The notes under the pieces are model-generated. The model did no database searches, was not told the DNA's origin, and was given only the letters and a program-made list of their open reading frames with translations. A stretch of 22,537 nt of DNA. It comes from an uncultured Collinsella sp. (GTDB lineage Bacteria > Actinomycetota > Coriobacteriia > Coriobacteriales > Coriobacteriaceae). A program made the translations under genes and the position numbers. Each line of letters begins with the position of its first letter. Positions within the stretch are counted from its first letter, which is position 1. The stretch spans positions 1 to 22,537 of the forward strand of contig CATZKS010000018.1 in assembly GCA_958421035.1 (NCBI GenBank), written 5' to 3'. Positions 7,326 to 14,063 of the stretch are shown one piece after another.

Positions 7326-7406
7326 ATGTTCGGGACATGCCTTAAAATCCACCTTTCCGCGCTTTGCAGCAAAAAATAGATTTCTAGGCATGTCCCAAAT
7401 ATCTAC
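7322..7406. repeat. Long imperfect palindrome spanning both stop codons of convergent genes
   Basis: Two 28-nt arms (7322-7349 and 7379-7406) pair at 25 positions, counting one G-U. They include a perfect 11-bp core, GGGACATGCCT against AGGCATGTCCC. The loop is 29 nt. The fur-like stop codon (7323-7325) and the HAD-phosphatase stop codon (7403-7405) are both within the arms. No T-tract follows on either side, so it does not look like a simple terminator. A REP- or MITE-like unit is possible. Confidence 0.7.
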
Positions 7407-8200
7407 TCAGCAAGCAGGCGATGCAATTCCTCTTCGACCGTGCGCACGTAACGGACGCGGTCGTTGATGCCACGCATAGAGGGATTGCAGCTCTCCATCA
7501 GATAGGGATGGCCCACGACGTTGAGCATGTCGCGATCGTTCTCATTGTCGCCAAACGCCATCATCTCATCGGGCGAAATACCCAGGGCGCGACCGTAATC
7601 GGCAAGCGCGGAACCCTTGCCCGAACCAAAACCGATACACTCCGTCCATTCGGTTCCCGATGTCATCACGTCAACACGGTCGCTAAAGAGGCGCTCGAAA
7701 TACTCCAGGGCCGCCGGCTGATCCACCTCGGGCGTCTGGAAGGCAATCTTAATGACGTCCTCGTCGATGTCCTCGGGACGGTCGACCACCGCCACATCGC
7801 AGTGGACCTCATAGCGCAAATGATCGACGAACGCATCGTTGCCGCTCATGGTGTAGAGGTGTCCCTCACACGAAAGGGTCACGTCGGCATGGGGATATGC
7901 AACCACGGCATTCGCGATATCCATAGCAAGGCTACGCTCCATGGAACGTTTGACAACGGCACGTCCCTCGCTCATCACCAGGGCTCCGTTTTCGCATACA
8001 TAGGCGAGCTCATCGGCCACCGGGGCAAACAGATAGCGCAAGCTCGCATGTTGACGGCCGCTCGCCGGCATAAACACGATACCGCGACGATGCAGCTCAT
8101 CGATGAGCTCAAAGGCCTCGGAACGCGGCTCGCGCTCCCCCGGATGCAGCAACGTGCCGTCCAAATCGCATGCAATCAGCTTGATTCCTTCAAGACCCAT
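7403..8200 (-). CDS. Cof-type HAD-superfamily phosphatase (class IIB)
   Basis: The 265-residue product has all four HAD motifs. Motif I is CDLDGTLL with nucleophile Asp12 and acid/base Asp14. Motif II is the Ser of MPASGRQ. The Lys of motif III is in the region of GSGKGSALADY. Motif IV is FGDNENDRDML. The middle region is the mixed alpha/beta cap of the Cof group (about 85-190). Such enzymes dephosphorylate sugar phosphates, FMN or PLP-type metabolites; the substrate is unknown. The ATG at 8200 is preferred over TTG at 8212, because GGAGG is only 2 nt from that TTG. With ATG the spacing is 14 nt, rather long. It may be co-transcribed with the UreE-like and SlyD-like genes upstream. Confidence 0.88.
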   Translation of the reverse strand: MGLEGIKLIACDLDGTLLHPGEREPRSEAFELIDELHRRGIVFMPASGRQHASLRYLFAPVADELAYVCENGALVMSEGRAVVKRSMERSLAMDIANAVVAYPHADVTLSCEGHLYTMSGNDAFVDHLRYEVHCDVAVVDRPEDIDEDVIKIAFQTPEVDQPAALEYFERLFSDRVDVMTSGTEWTECIGFGSGKGSALADYGRALGISPDEMMAFGDNENDRDMLNVVGHPYLMESCNPSMRGINDRVRYVRTVEEELHRLLAE

Positions 8201-8227
8201 ATGCTTTCCCAAAGCCTCCTATCAACA

Positions 8228-8270
8228 GCAAGACGGACCTTGATTGGTCGCCCCTCAAAGCCCGCCTTGC
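8228..8270. repeat. Imperfect hairpin in the leader of the HAD gene
   Basis: GCAAG (8228-8232) and CTTGC (8266-8270) begin a mismatched stem of about 16 bp in the gap between the UreE-like and HAD genes. There is no T-tract, so its function, if any, is unknown. Confidence 0.35.
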
Positions 8271-8282
8271 GTATACACGCGC

Positions 8283-8861
8283 TTAGCCGCGCGTCTTTTT
8301 TACGATGGTAAAGTCGGGAGCCATGCTCACGACGGCCTCCGCCGCACTCGATGCAAAGCGCCGGTCCGCATCGAGTTCACGGGTAACCACCGAGAGCCGA
8401 ACACCCTCGACGCCCCGGAGCATGCGGCCCAAAACAGGCTGCACCGGCGTATACATGCGCACGGTATGCTCGTCCGAATCGCCTCGGAAAAGCGGCGCGT
8501 GCATATTGCCGATCTCCCAGCACGCATGCGCGAGCGCAATCGGGTCCATGCGGTCGACTTCGACCAAATAAACCTCAGCGCTGCGCAGGCGCACGACAAC
8601 CGCCACGGGCACCATGCCCGAACGGTCGACGGCGAGCACGTCGCCGTCGACAAAACGACCGCCGTCGGCAGTATCCAGCCGAACATCGACCGTGCGCCCC
8701 AGCTCCGTCACACCCACAAACGCGCGCGTATCAGCCTGGTCCCAATCGAGCAGCAGCTCGTCAACTTCAAAGACGCCGCCCAGCTTCCGGCGAAGCAGGA
8801 GTTCATAGGACGGATCGTTGAGATTTCCCAAGCATGTCGTCGAAACCAAGCGTTCAGGCAT
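8283..8861 (-). CDS. UreE-like protein lacking the usual nickel-site histidine
   Basis: The product has 192 residues. Its centre resembles the C-terminal domain of the urease nickel chaperone UreE: DPIALAHACWEIGNMHAPLF aligns with the family's DP..LA.ACYHLGNRHVP pattern, and GGRFVDGDVLAVD resembles the preceding DG-DVL strand. The UreE segment that normally reads HHDHVL, with the dimer-interface nickel His, here reads YTPVQPVL, so that His is absent. There is also no His-rich tail. The N-terminal 50 residues are extra. No urease genes are visible. It starts 3 nt after the SlyD-like gene's stop and has GAGGG within that gene's end, so the two are translationally linked. A scaffold or metal-handling role is possible, but function is unknown. 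Confidence 0.6.
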   Translation of the reverse strand: MPERLVSTTCLGNLNDPSYELLLRRKLGGVFEVDELLLDWDQADTRAFVGVTELGRTVDVRLDTADGGRFVDGDVLAVDRSGMVPVAVVVRLRSAEVYLVEVDRMDPIALAHACWEIGNMHAPLFRGDSDEHTVRMYTPVQPVLGRMLRGVEGVRLSVVTRELDADRRFASSAAEAVVSMAPDFTIVKKTRG

Positions 8862-8864
8862 ACT

Positions 8865-9293
8865 CTAACCCTCGACCTCGACGAGCTCGATATCAAAGTT
8901 GAGGTCCTTGCCGGCCAGCTCGTGGTTGGCGTCGAGCGTCACAGCCTCGGGCGTTACGTCGATGACCACGGCGGGAACGGGCATACCGCTCGGCGTGGAC
9001 AGGAAAAGCTTCATGCCCTTCTCGATCTGCTCGATGTTGGGAACCTGTTCGGCCGGGAAGGTAATAACCATCTCGGGATTGTGCTCGCCGTAGGCATCGG
9101 CAGCAGGAATGTGCACGGTCTTCTTCTCGCCCACCTGCATGTCGACAACAGCGGCGTCGAAGCCCTTGATCATCTGACCGGCGCCGCAGGTGAACTCCAG
9201 CGGCTCGCCGCGATCGTAGGAGCTATCGAACTGCGTGCCGTCATCGAGCGTGCCGCGATAATGAGTCTTGACCTTCTTGCCCTGGTTGGACAT
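8865..9293 (-). CDS. slyD: SlyD-like FKBP-type peptidyl-prolyl isomerase
   Basis: The 142-residue product has the FKBP half-barrel KVKTHYRGTLDDGTQFDSS and FTCGAGQMIKGFDAAVVDM. An inserted IF-type flap domain follows (about 70-120). The SlyD signature DANHELAGKDLNFDIELVEV comes near the end. SlyD proteins are cytoplasmic folding helpers, and in enterobacteria they also deliver nickel through a His/Cys-rich tail. That tail is absent here. The ATG at 9293 has GGAGG five nt upstream; an earlier in-frame start at 9323 lacks one. A small perfect hairpin (9312-9334) lies in the leader. It is the first gene of a likely slyD/UreE-like/HAD unit. Isomerase assignment is firm; any nickel role is inferred from the partner. 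Confidence 0.9.
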   Translation of the reverse strand: MSNQGKKVKTHYRGTLDDGTQFDSSYDRGEPLEFTCGAGQMIKGFDAAVVDMQVGEKKTVHIPAADAYGEHNPEMVITFPAEQVPNIEQIEKGMKLFLSTPSGMPVPAVVIDVTPEAVTLDANHELAGKDLNFDIELVEVEG

Positions 9294-9413
9294 GGTAACC
9301 TCCGTGATAAGGGCGGCGCACAACGCGGGCCGCCGTAAACATATGGCGCTAACTATACCCTAGTCATACAATTCAATGACAGTTTGCAAAGAAACGCTGC
9401 AACCGGAGGAACC

Positions 9414-10427
9414 ATGGCATATCCCGTATTTGACCTACACTGCGACACCGCCGACCGAATCGGCTGGGCCACGCTCGATCTCGACCTGCGCTTTACCGCC
9501 GGCACCGACGGTTATTTCCCCGGCGACGAAACGCATCCGCAAGATTTCGACCTCATCGAGGGTAACGCCTGTGCCATCTCGCTCGCAAAGATCGGCAACA
9601 CGCCGTGGGCACAGTGCTTCGCCACGTTTGTCCCCGACGAGATTCCCACCGCCCACGCCGCGCGCTTCCAGGCGCAGATCATGGCGCATATGAGCGGCCA
9701 GGCAATGCTCAACCACGACCGTATGGTCAACGTGCGCAGCGCCGCAGACATTCGCCCCGCGCTCAAGGACGGCAAGGTCGCTTGCATCCACACCATCGAA
9801 AACGCCACGTTCTTTGCCGAGGACCCCGCGCTGATCGAAGTGCTCAAGAGCTTGGGCGTGCTTATGTCGTCACTCAGCTGGAATGCGCAGGGGCCGCTCG
9901 CGAGCGGCCACGACACCCACGCCGGCCTCACCGCCGCCGGCATCGAGGCACTTACGCAGATGGAGCACGCCGGCATGGTACTCGACGTCTCCCACCTCAA
10001 CGATGAGTGCTTTGACGAGGTTGTCGCCCACGCCACGCGCCCCTTCGTCGCCAGCCACTCCAACTCCCGCACCGTCTGCGGCGTCAAGCGCAACCTCACC
10101 GACGACCAGTTCCGCACCATTCGCGACATGGGCGGTATCGTCGGCCTCAACTACTGCAGCGAGTTCCTTTCCAACGACGCAACCGACAAGACCGCCGCAG
10201 ACGTCACCTTCGACCAGCTAGCGGCACATATCGAGCACTGGCTCGACCTGGGCGGCGAGGACGTCATCGCGCTCGGCGGCGACTGGGACGGTGCCACGGT
10301 GCCCGCCTTCCTCTCCGATGCCAGCAAGATGCCCGAGTTCCAGAACATGCTCTCCAAGCACTTTGGCAAGACCGTGATGCAAAAGCTCTGCAGCGACAAC
10401 GCGCTTGCCTTCTTTGAGCGTTATTAA
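9414..10427 (+). CDS. Membrane dipeptidase-family (peptidase M19) metalloenzyme
   Basis: The 337-residue product has the zinc ligands of the renal-dipeptidase family in order: HxD in FDLHCDTADR at the N-terminus, the bridging Glu in HTIENATFF, His in DVSHLND, His in VASHSNSR, and Asp in LGGDWDG. The TIM-barrel enzyme cleaves dipeptides, often with D-residues at the C-terminal position. No signal peptide is seen, so it is probably cytoplasmic despite the family name. The ATG at 9414 is set by GGAGG with 4 nt spacing; the upstream extension from 9384 adds nothing of the fold. It is divergent from slyD. A palindromic hairpin (10444-10479) follows the stop. Confidence 0.9.
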   Translation: MAYPVFDLHCDTADRIGWATLDLDLRFTAGTDGYFPGDETHPQDFDLIEGNACAISLAKIGNTPWAQCFATFVPDEIPTAHAARFQAQIMAHMSGQAMLNHDRMVNVRSAADIRPALKDGKVACIHTIENATFFAEDPALIEVLKSLGVLMSSLSWNAQGPLASGHDTHAGLTAAGIEALTQMEHAGMVLDVSHLNDECFDEVVAHATRPFVASHSNSRTVCGVKRNLTDDQFRTIRDMGGIVGLNYCSEFLSNDATDKTAADVTFDQLAAHIEHWLDLGGEDVIALGGDWDGATVPAFLSDASKMPEFQNMLSKHFGKTVMQKLCSDNALAFFERY

Positions 10428-10443
10428 TTTCACATCCCTTGAG

Positions 10444-10479
10444 CGGGCCGACATGCCGAACGGTCGACATGCCGGCCCG
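10444..10479. repeat. GC-rich hairpin after the dipeptidase gene
   Basis: Arms 10444-10454 (CGGGCCGACATG, read to 10455) and 10468-10479 (CATGCCGGCCCG) pair with one mismatch over a 12-nt loop. No T-tract follows, so it is at best an atypical terminator. Like the element at 7322-7406, it carries an ACATG/CATGCC core. Confidence 0.5.
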
Positions 10480-10501
10480 TCCCCAATCTGAAGGACCGCT
10501 T

Positions 10502-11278
10502 TTGACGCAGCAGTTTACGATTTCCGTATCCCGACCGGATGGGACGCCCATCCCCGTCGTCGTTACCAAAAAGCGCGTCAAGAACTTCAACCTACGCGTC
10601 ACATCGAGCGGCGAGGTCCACGCCAGCGCACCGCTCGGCGCCAGCCGCGAGCGTATCGAAGCGTTTGTGAAGCGCAACAGCGCCTGGATTATCAGCCGAC
10701 TTGCCCAGCGCGAGCAACGCCAGACGACGGCGCGAGAGCCGCTCAGCCCCTCGTCCATCATTGCGCTTTGGGGCAAACCCATCACCGTTCAGGATGCACT
10801 CGACCACAACTTTGAGCCCCCCGCACCGCGGCCCAAACAAGCCACGTTCGCAAGCTTTATGGGTACCGACGAACCAAGTGGGTGCACGCAGGCAAAGCAG
10901 CGCACAGCCCTCGACGGCCTAACGCCCAAAGAGCTCCAGACCCACATCGACCAGCTCTATACGTCCGAAGTCACATCGGCGCTGCGTGATATGGTGCACG
11001 CATACGAAATCGCAATGGGTGTCGCCGTATCCCGCGTTTCCGTACGCAGCATGAAAACGCGTTGGGGATCATGCACGCCCAAGACCGGAGCCATTCGCAT
11101 TGCACGCGAACTTGCCGCCTATCCCATCGAATGCCTCGACATGGTTGTCGCCCACGAGCTCGTCCACTTGCTCGAGCCAAGTCACAACCAGCGGTTCCAC
11201 GTCCTGCTCGACACATACTGCCCCAACAATAGAGCACTGTCTCAGCGACTCAAGCAGCCACCCATAAAGACGTATTAG
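10502..11278 (+). CDS. YgjP/WLM-type zinc metalloprotease (DUF45 family)
   Basis: The 258-residue product has the family's C-terminal catalytic block: MKTRWGSC (near 188-191), a spacer with LAAYPIECLDMVV, then HELVHLLEPSHNQRF. The HExxH and downstream His supply the zinc ligands and catalytic Glu. The N-terminal part (KNFNLRVTSSGEVHASAPLG) is the usual beta domain of YgjP-like proteins. I choose TTG at 10502 because AAGGA lies 6 nt upstream. The ATG at 10439 falls at the base of a hairpin and has no ribosome binding site. An extra 40-residue insert rich in Pro and Gln (about 95-135) is unusual. The cellular role of this family is poorly known. The gene converges with folB, only 6 nt apart. 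Confidence 0.85.
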   Translation: MTQQFTISVSRPDGTPIPVVVTKKRVKNFNLRVTSSGEVHASAPLGASRERIEAFVKRNSAWIISRLAQREQRQTTAREPLSPSSIIALWGKPITVQDALDHNFEPPAPRPKQATFASFMGTDEPSGCTQAKQRTALDGLTPKELQTHIDQLYTSEVTSALRDMVHAYEIAMGVAVSRVSVRSMKTRWGSCTPKTGAIRIARELAAYPIECLDMVVAHELVHLLEPSHNQRFHVLLDTYCPNNRALSQRLKQPPIKTY

Positions 11279-11284
11279 AACCGG

Positions 11285-11770
11285 TTAGCGCACGCGCTCG
11301 ATCTCGACACCGCAGCTTGCCAGGGGAAGACCGACGGGCGCCCAAGGCTTATCGAGCTTAACGTGCACGCCAAGCAGCAGGGGGTAACGACGTAGCAGCA
11401 TCTGGGCCACACCCTCGGCTGCAGCCTCGATGAGCTTAAACGTATGCTCTCGCAGATAGCCATCGACATCGTGGCACACCGAGCCGTAGTCAATCGAGGC
11501 GTCCAGGTTATCGTGCTCCCCCGCTGCACGCAGGTCGGCATAGAGCACCAAGGACACGATGAACTTCTGGCCCAGCGCGTTCTCTTCGGGATACACGCCG
11601 TGGTTGGCAAAGACCTCGAGACCGTCGATAGTAATGCGGTCAGCATGGCGCAGATCGTCATAACTCACGTGGGGCACCGCCGTTGCGGTGGATATTTCGC
11701 CCCTTCCACGGCGGGCGAGCTCGGCGCCTTCAGTCTTGGTTGCATTCTCGGGCAGTTTCTTGTTGCTCAT
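11285..11770 (-). CDS. folB: Dihydroneopterin aldolase with an N-terminal extension
   Basis: The enzyme splits dihydroneopterin to hydroxymethyl-dihydropterin and glycolaldehyde in folate synthesis. The 161-residue product contains the roughly 120-residue domain: DRITIDGLEVFANHGVYPEE, LGQKFIVSL, the DYGSVCHDV helix and the LIEAAAEGVAQMLL helix with the catalytic region. It ends in LDKPWAPVGLPLASCGVEIER, with the conserved KP. About 40 N-terminal residues (MSNKKLPENATKTEG...) precede the fold and are low in hydrophobics. The start at 11770 has AAGGAG nine nt upstream; a later start would also give a full domain. It is last in the nrdG-folE-HD-folB cluster. No folP or folK is seen in the window. 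Confidence 0.88.
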   Translation of the reverse strand: MSNKKLPENATKTEGAELARRGRGEISTATAVPHVSYDDLRHADRITIDGLEVFANHGVYPEENALGQKFIVSLVLYADLRAAGEHDNLDASIDYGSVCHDVDGYLREHTFKLIEAAAEGVAQMLLRRYPLLLGVHVKLDKPWAPVGLPLASCGVEIERVR

Positions 11771-11813
11771 CGCGATCGTCTCCTTCGTTTAGAACCCCGA
11801 CCGCGCAAACTAA

Positions 11814-12395
11814 CTACACGCGAATCGACAGGTTCTTTTTATCATCGCTCCAGTTGCAAGCATTGCGCGCGGGGCATGCAAAGCAGGCGCGCGACGCTTT
11901 GTCGGCTGCATAGAGCAGACGCTCAAGCGGTTGGCTGTTCACACGCAGCTTTCGATGGCCCAGAATGGCCGTCTTAATGGCTGCGGCATCGGCCGGCTCA
12001 AACGCCACATCATCGGGCATGCCGCCGAGAATCGCATCAGCGACGCGTTCGCTTGCAACATCATGGGATATACCCGATTCATACTGTTCATCTTTGCCGA
12101 TATCGTGAAGAAGTGCCGTGGCGTAGATGACCTCACGGTCAAATTCGAGCTGTTCCTCGAGATTCTTGATCCACATAATGCGAGCGACATCGAGAAGATG
12201 GTCAATACCGTGGCGGCAGAAGATGCGCCCCGATTCCAACTGTGCAATGTTACCCAGGTGCCGCCGGAACAGCCCGTTGGCGCAAATGTAATCAATGCGA
12301 GGCATGGCACCAAAGGGAGCCAAGCCCGAAGCCATAAAGCCGCGACGCGACGTCCCCTCATCGGTCTTCGATGTAAAGTCGTTGACGACCCTCAT
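11814..12395 (-). CDS. HD-domain phosphohydrolase of the folate gene cluster
   Basis: The 193-residue product has the HD-superfamily metal ligands: the first His in FCRHGIDHLLDVARI, the HD pair in ATALLHDIGKDEQYE, and a distal Asp in LLYAADKASR. The C-terminus has a cysteine cluster, CFACPARNAC, which may bind metal. HD proteins are placed between folE and folP/folB in folate clusters of several Gram-positive groups. A phosphatase acting on a pterin intermediate such as dihydroneopterin triphosphate is an attractive but unproven role. The ATG at 12395 comes 1 nt after the folE stop, which implies translational coupling; no separate strong ribosome binding site is visible. Confidence 0.8.
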   Translation of the reverse strand: MRVVNDFTSKTDEGTSRRGFMASGLAPFGAMPRIDYICANGLFRRHLGNIAQLESGRIFCRHGIDHLLDVARIMWIKNLEEQLEFDREVIYATALLHDIGKDEQYESGISHDVASERVADAILGGMPDDVAFEPADAAAIKTAILGHRKLRVNSQPLERLLYAADKASRACFACPARNACNWSDDKKNLSIRV

Positions 12396-12396
12396 G

Positions 12397-12954
12397 CTAA
12401 CGGCCCAGCATCCTAAAGAACCGCTCCTCGAGCGCGGGATCAGTCTCAAAGACGCCGCGGCGAGCGAGCGTCACGGTCTTGGTGCCGGGCTTTTGCACGC
12501 CGCGCATGGTCATGCACATATGCTCGGCTTCCATGAGCACAATCGCTCCCCGGGGAGCGAGATAATCCATGAGAGCGTCGGCAACCTGCGCACACAGCTG
12601 CTCCTGCAGCTGCAGACGGCGGGCATAAACCTCAACCGTGCGGGCGAGTTTGGAAAGCCCAGCCACCCGACCGTTAGGGATATAGCCAATGGCGGCCTTG
12701 CCATAAAACGGCAGCAGATGGTGCTCGCACAGCGAGTAGAACGTGATGTCGCGCTCGATAACCAAATCGTTCGAAGCGACGGCAAAGGTTTTGGACAGGT
12801 GCTCCTCGGCACTCTGGTCCATACCGCCGGCGATCTCACCATACATACGGGCAACGCGCGCCGGGGTCTCCAGCAGGCCCTCACGAGTTGGGTCCTCGCC
12901 TATGCCCTCAAGCAACAGCTTAATGGCGGCCTCGACTTTTTCCTGATCGACCAT
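12397..12954 (-). CDS. folE: GTP cyclohydrolase I
   Basis: The first enzyme of folate synthesis converts GTP to dihydroneopterin triphosphate and works as a decamer. The 185 residues are the usual length. Visible motifs are GEDPTREGLLETPARVARMY, the zinc Cys and His of FYSLCEHHLLPFYGKAAIGYIPNG, GLSKLARTVEVYARR, and the second zinc Cys in EHMCMTMRGVQKPG. The ATG at 12954 with GAGG five nt upstream begins just before the first conserved helix. An upstream in-frame GTG at 13017 has no ribosome binding site. It follows nrdG by 66 nt and is coupled to the HD gene downstream. Confidence 0.93.
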   Translation of the reverse strand: MVDQEKVEAAIKLLLEGIGEDPTREGLLETPARVARMYGEIAGGMDQSAEEHLSKTFAVASNDLVIERDITFYSLCEHHLLPFYGKAAIGYIPNGRVAGLSKLARTVEVYARRLQLQEQLCAQVADALMDYLAPRGAIVLMEAEHMCMTMRGVQKPGTKTVTLARRGVFETDPALEERFFRMLGR

Positions 12955-13020
12955 CTGGGCCTCACTTTTCCGATTTTGCGTTCGCGCTATGGTACCACGC
13001 CCTTTGGCATCGGCCACAAG

Positions 13021-13602
13021 CTACATAGTATGGGTCGAATAGACCGGATCGTCCCGCCAAAGCTCCACAGCGTCGCAAAGCGCAACGCCCTCGCGCACAG
13101 CACGGGCGCGCGTGGCGTTCATATCGATCACACGCTGGTTACTCGAGCCCCTAAAGCGCAATGAGATATCGTACAGATCCTGAACGAACGGGCCGTCCAC
13201 CAACATGTCGAGGCAGGCCAGGATACGGTTCGTCACCTCGGTATGATGACGGCCACCCGGCATAAGCTCCTCGAGCACGTCGCCGGTAAAGCACCAAATG
13301 GTCTTGCCCGACCCCGCGGGATAGGTCGCACGCACGCGTTCGATAAAGTCAACAAGCCCCACCTGATTCTCGGGCTCCATAGGCTCGCCGCCCAGAATCG
13401 TCAGGCCATCAATAAAGGGATGGTCGAGACTCTCGATAATCTTGTCCTCGACGGCACGGTCGAACGGCTCGCCCGCAGCAAAGTCCCACGCGACAGAGTT
13501 AAAGCAATTCTTGCACCCACGACGGCACCCGCTCACAAACAGAGAAGTACGAACGCCTTCCCCATCAGCAATGTCGAAATACTTAATGTTCGCGTAATTC
13601 AT
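13021..13602 (-). CDS. nrdG: Anaerobic ribonucleotide-triphosphate reductase activating protein (radical SAM)
   Basis: The protein uses an iron-sulfur cluster and S-adenosylmethionine to create the glycyl radical on NrdD under anaerobic conditions. The 193-residue product carries the CxxxCxxC cluster motif at Cys26, Cys30 and Cys33 (SGCRRGCKNCFN) and the SAM-binding LGGEPM. The start at 13602 has GGGAG eight nt upstream; the open frame before it runs through palindromic repeat DNA. Unlike many clusters, nrdG is not tightly coupled to nrdD: 427 nt of repeats and a terminator lie between. A TATACT -10-like hexamer on the minus strand (13738-13743) might start a separate nrdG-folE-HD-folB transcript, but no good -35 is seen. 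Confidence 0.93.
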   Translation of the reverse strand: MNYANIKYFDIADGEGVRTSLFVSGCRRGCKNCFNSVAWDFAAGEPFDRAVEDKIIESLDHPFIDGLTILGGEPMEPENQVGLVDFIERVRATYPAGSGKTIWCFTGDVLEELMPGGRHHTEVTNRILACLDMLVDGPFVQDLYDISLRFRGSSNQRVIDMNATRARAVREGVALCDAVELWRDDPVYSTHTM

Positions 13603-13617
13603 AGGTAACTCTCCCGG

Positions 13618-13701
13618 GAGGCCGGGACATATCATCCCGTCCTCAAACATTCTCGGCCTTCGGCCTGCGAAACTGCGGGCGGGACGATATGTCCCGGCCT
13701 C
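13618..13701. repeat. Palindromic element upstream of nrdG
   Basis: Arms 13618-13641 and 13678-13701 form a 24-bp near-perfect stem, with one mismatch and one G-U, built on GGCCGGGACATATC. Inside the loop is a small GGCC-ttc-GGCC hairpin. It lies 16 nt before the nrdG start and would be at the 5' end of its message. The structure recalls REP/MITE-type intergenic units. Confidence 0.7.
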
Positions 13702-13718
13702 ATGCAAAGGGTAACTCA

Positions 13719-13829
13719 ATGAACGAAGCGAACATCGAGTATAGGGTTCGAGGTCCAATAAAAACCTTGTTGCAACTCAACCGCCATCGCAAGCAAAGCG
13801 TTGTTGCAAGTCAACTCATTTCCGCTTAG
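13719..13829 (+). CDS. Doubtful 36-codon ORF in the nrdD-nrdG gap
   Basis: The ORF runs from ATG, with AAAGGG 7 nt upstream, to TAG. It begins MNEANIEYRVRGPIKT and ends VVASQLISA, with no recognised domain. It contains a repeated DNA motif, TTGTTGCAA followed by TCAAC, at about 13768 and 13801. It may be part of a repeat element rather than a gene. Confidence 0.2.
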   Translation: MNEANIEYRVRGPIKTLLQLNRHRKQSVVASQLISA

Positions 13830-13834
13830 AACTT

Positions 13835-14063
13835 CGAGGAGTGAGCAGACCGCATGCCGTATCTCAGCTACGTCAACTTGGCTGAGCCGAGAGGGCCGCT
13901 TGGGCTTTTGCTCGATATGAGTTCCGCACGCAAAGAAGGCCACTTAATGTGGCCTTCGTCTTGCGCAGGACTGTCCGAAATAGCGAGCAAATGCCCAAGC
14001 GGCCCTCCCGGCTCAGCCCCGGAGCGGTATTAGAGATGCAGCACGCGGTCGCGGATCTCCTCG
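13835..14063. repeat. Inverted duplication containing a copy of the nrdD 3' end
   Basis: The segment 13848-13914 is an inverted copy of 13984-14050. The inner 35 nt (13880-13914 and 13984-14018) match at 33 positions. The outer parts align over the same length at lower identity, reaching into the nrdD stop codon and last codons. A short CGAGGAG match extends the homology to 13835 and 14063. The centre is the terminator hairpin at 13935-13957. The whole can fold as one long cruciform. Confidence 0.75.
13935..13960. terminator. Bidirectional terminator hairpin after nrdD
   Basis: A perfect 9-bp stem, GAAGGCCAC (13935-13943) with GTGGCCTTC (13949-13957), has a 5-nt loop. It is followed by ctttg on the minus strand and gtcttg on the plus strand. 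It should reduce read-through from nrdD into nrdG. Confidence 0.6.

Noticed and set aside
8283..8310. Stem ACGCGC/GCGCGT followed by TTTTTT on the plus strand
   Set aside because: No plus-strand gene ends here. The T-run codes for the Lys-Lys end of the minus-strand UreE-like gene, so it is unlikely to be a real terminator.
10439..10501. ATG start for the metalloprotease at 10439
   Set aside because: It has no ribosome binding site and overlaps a hairpin. TTG at 10502 has AAGGA at ideal spacing.
13741..13760. GGTTCGAGGTCC resembling a tRNA T-arm
   Set aside because: No acceptor, D-arm or anticodon stem can be built around it.
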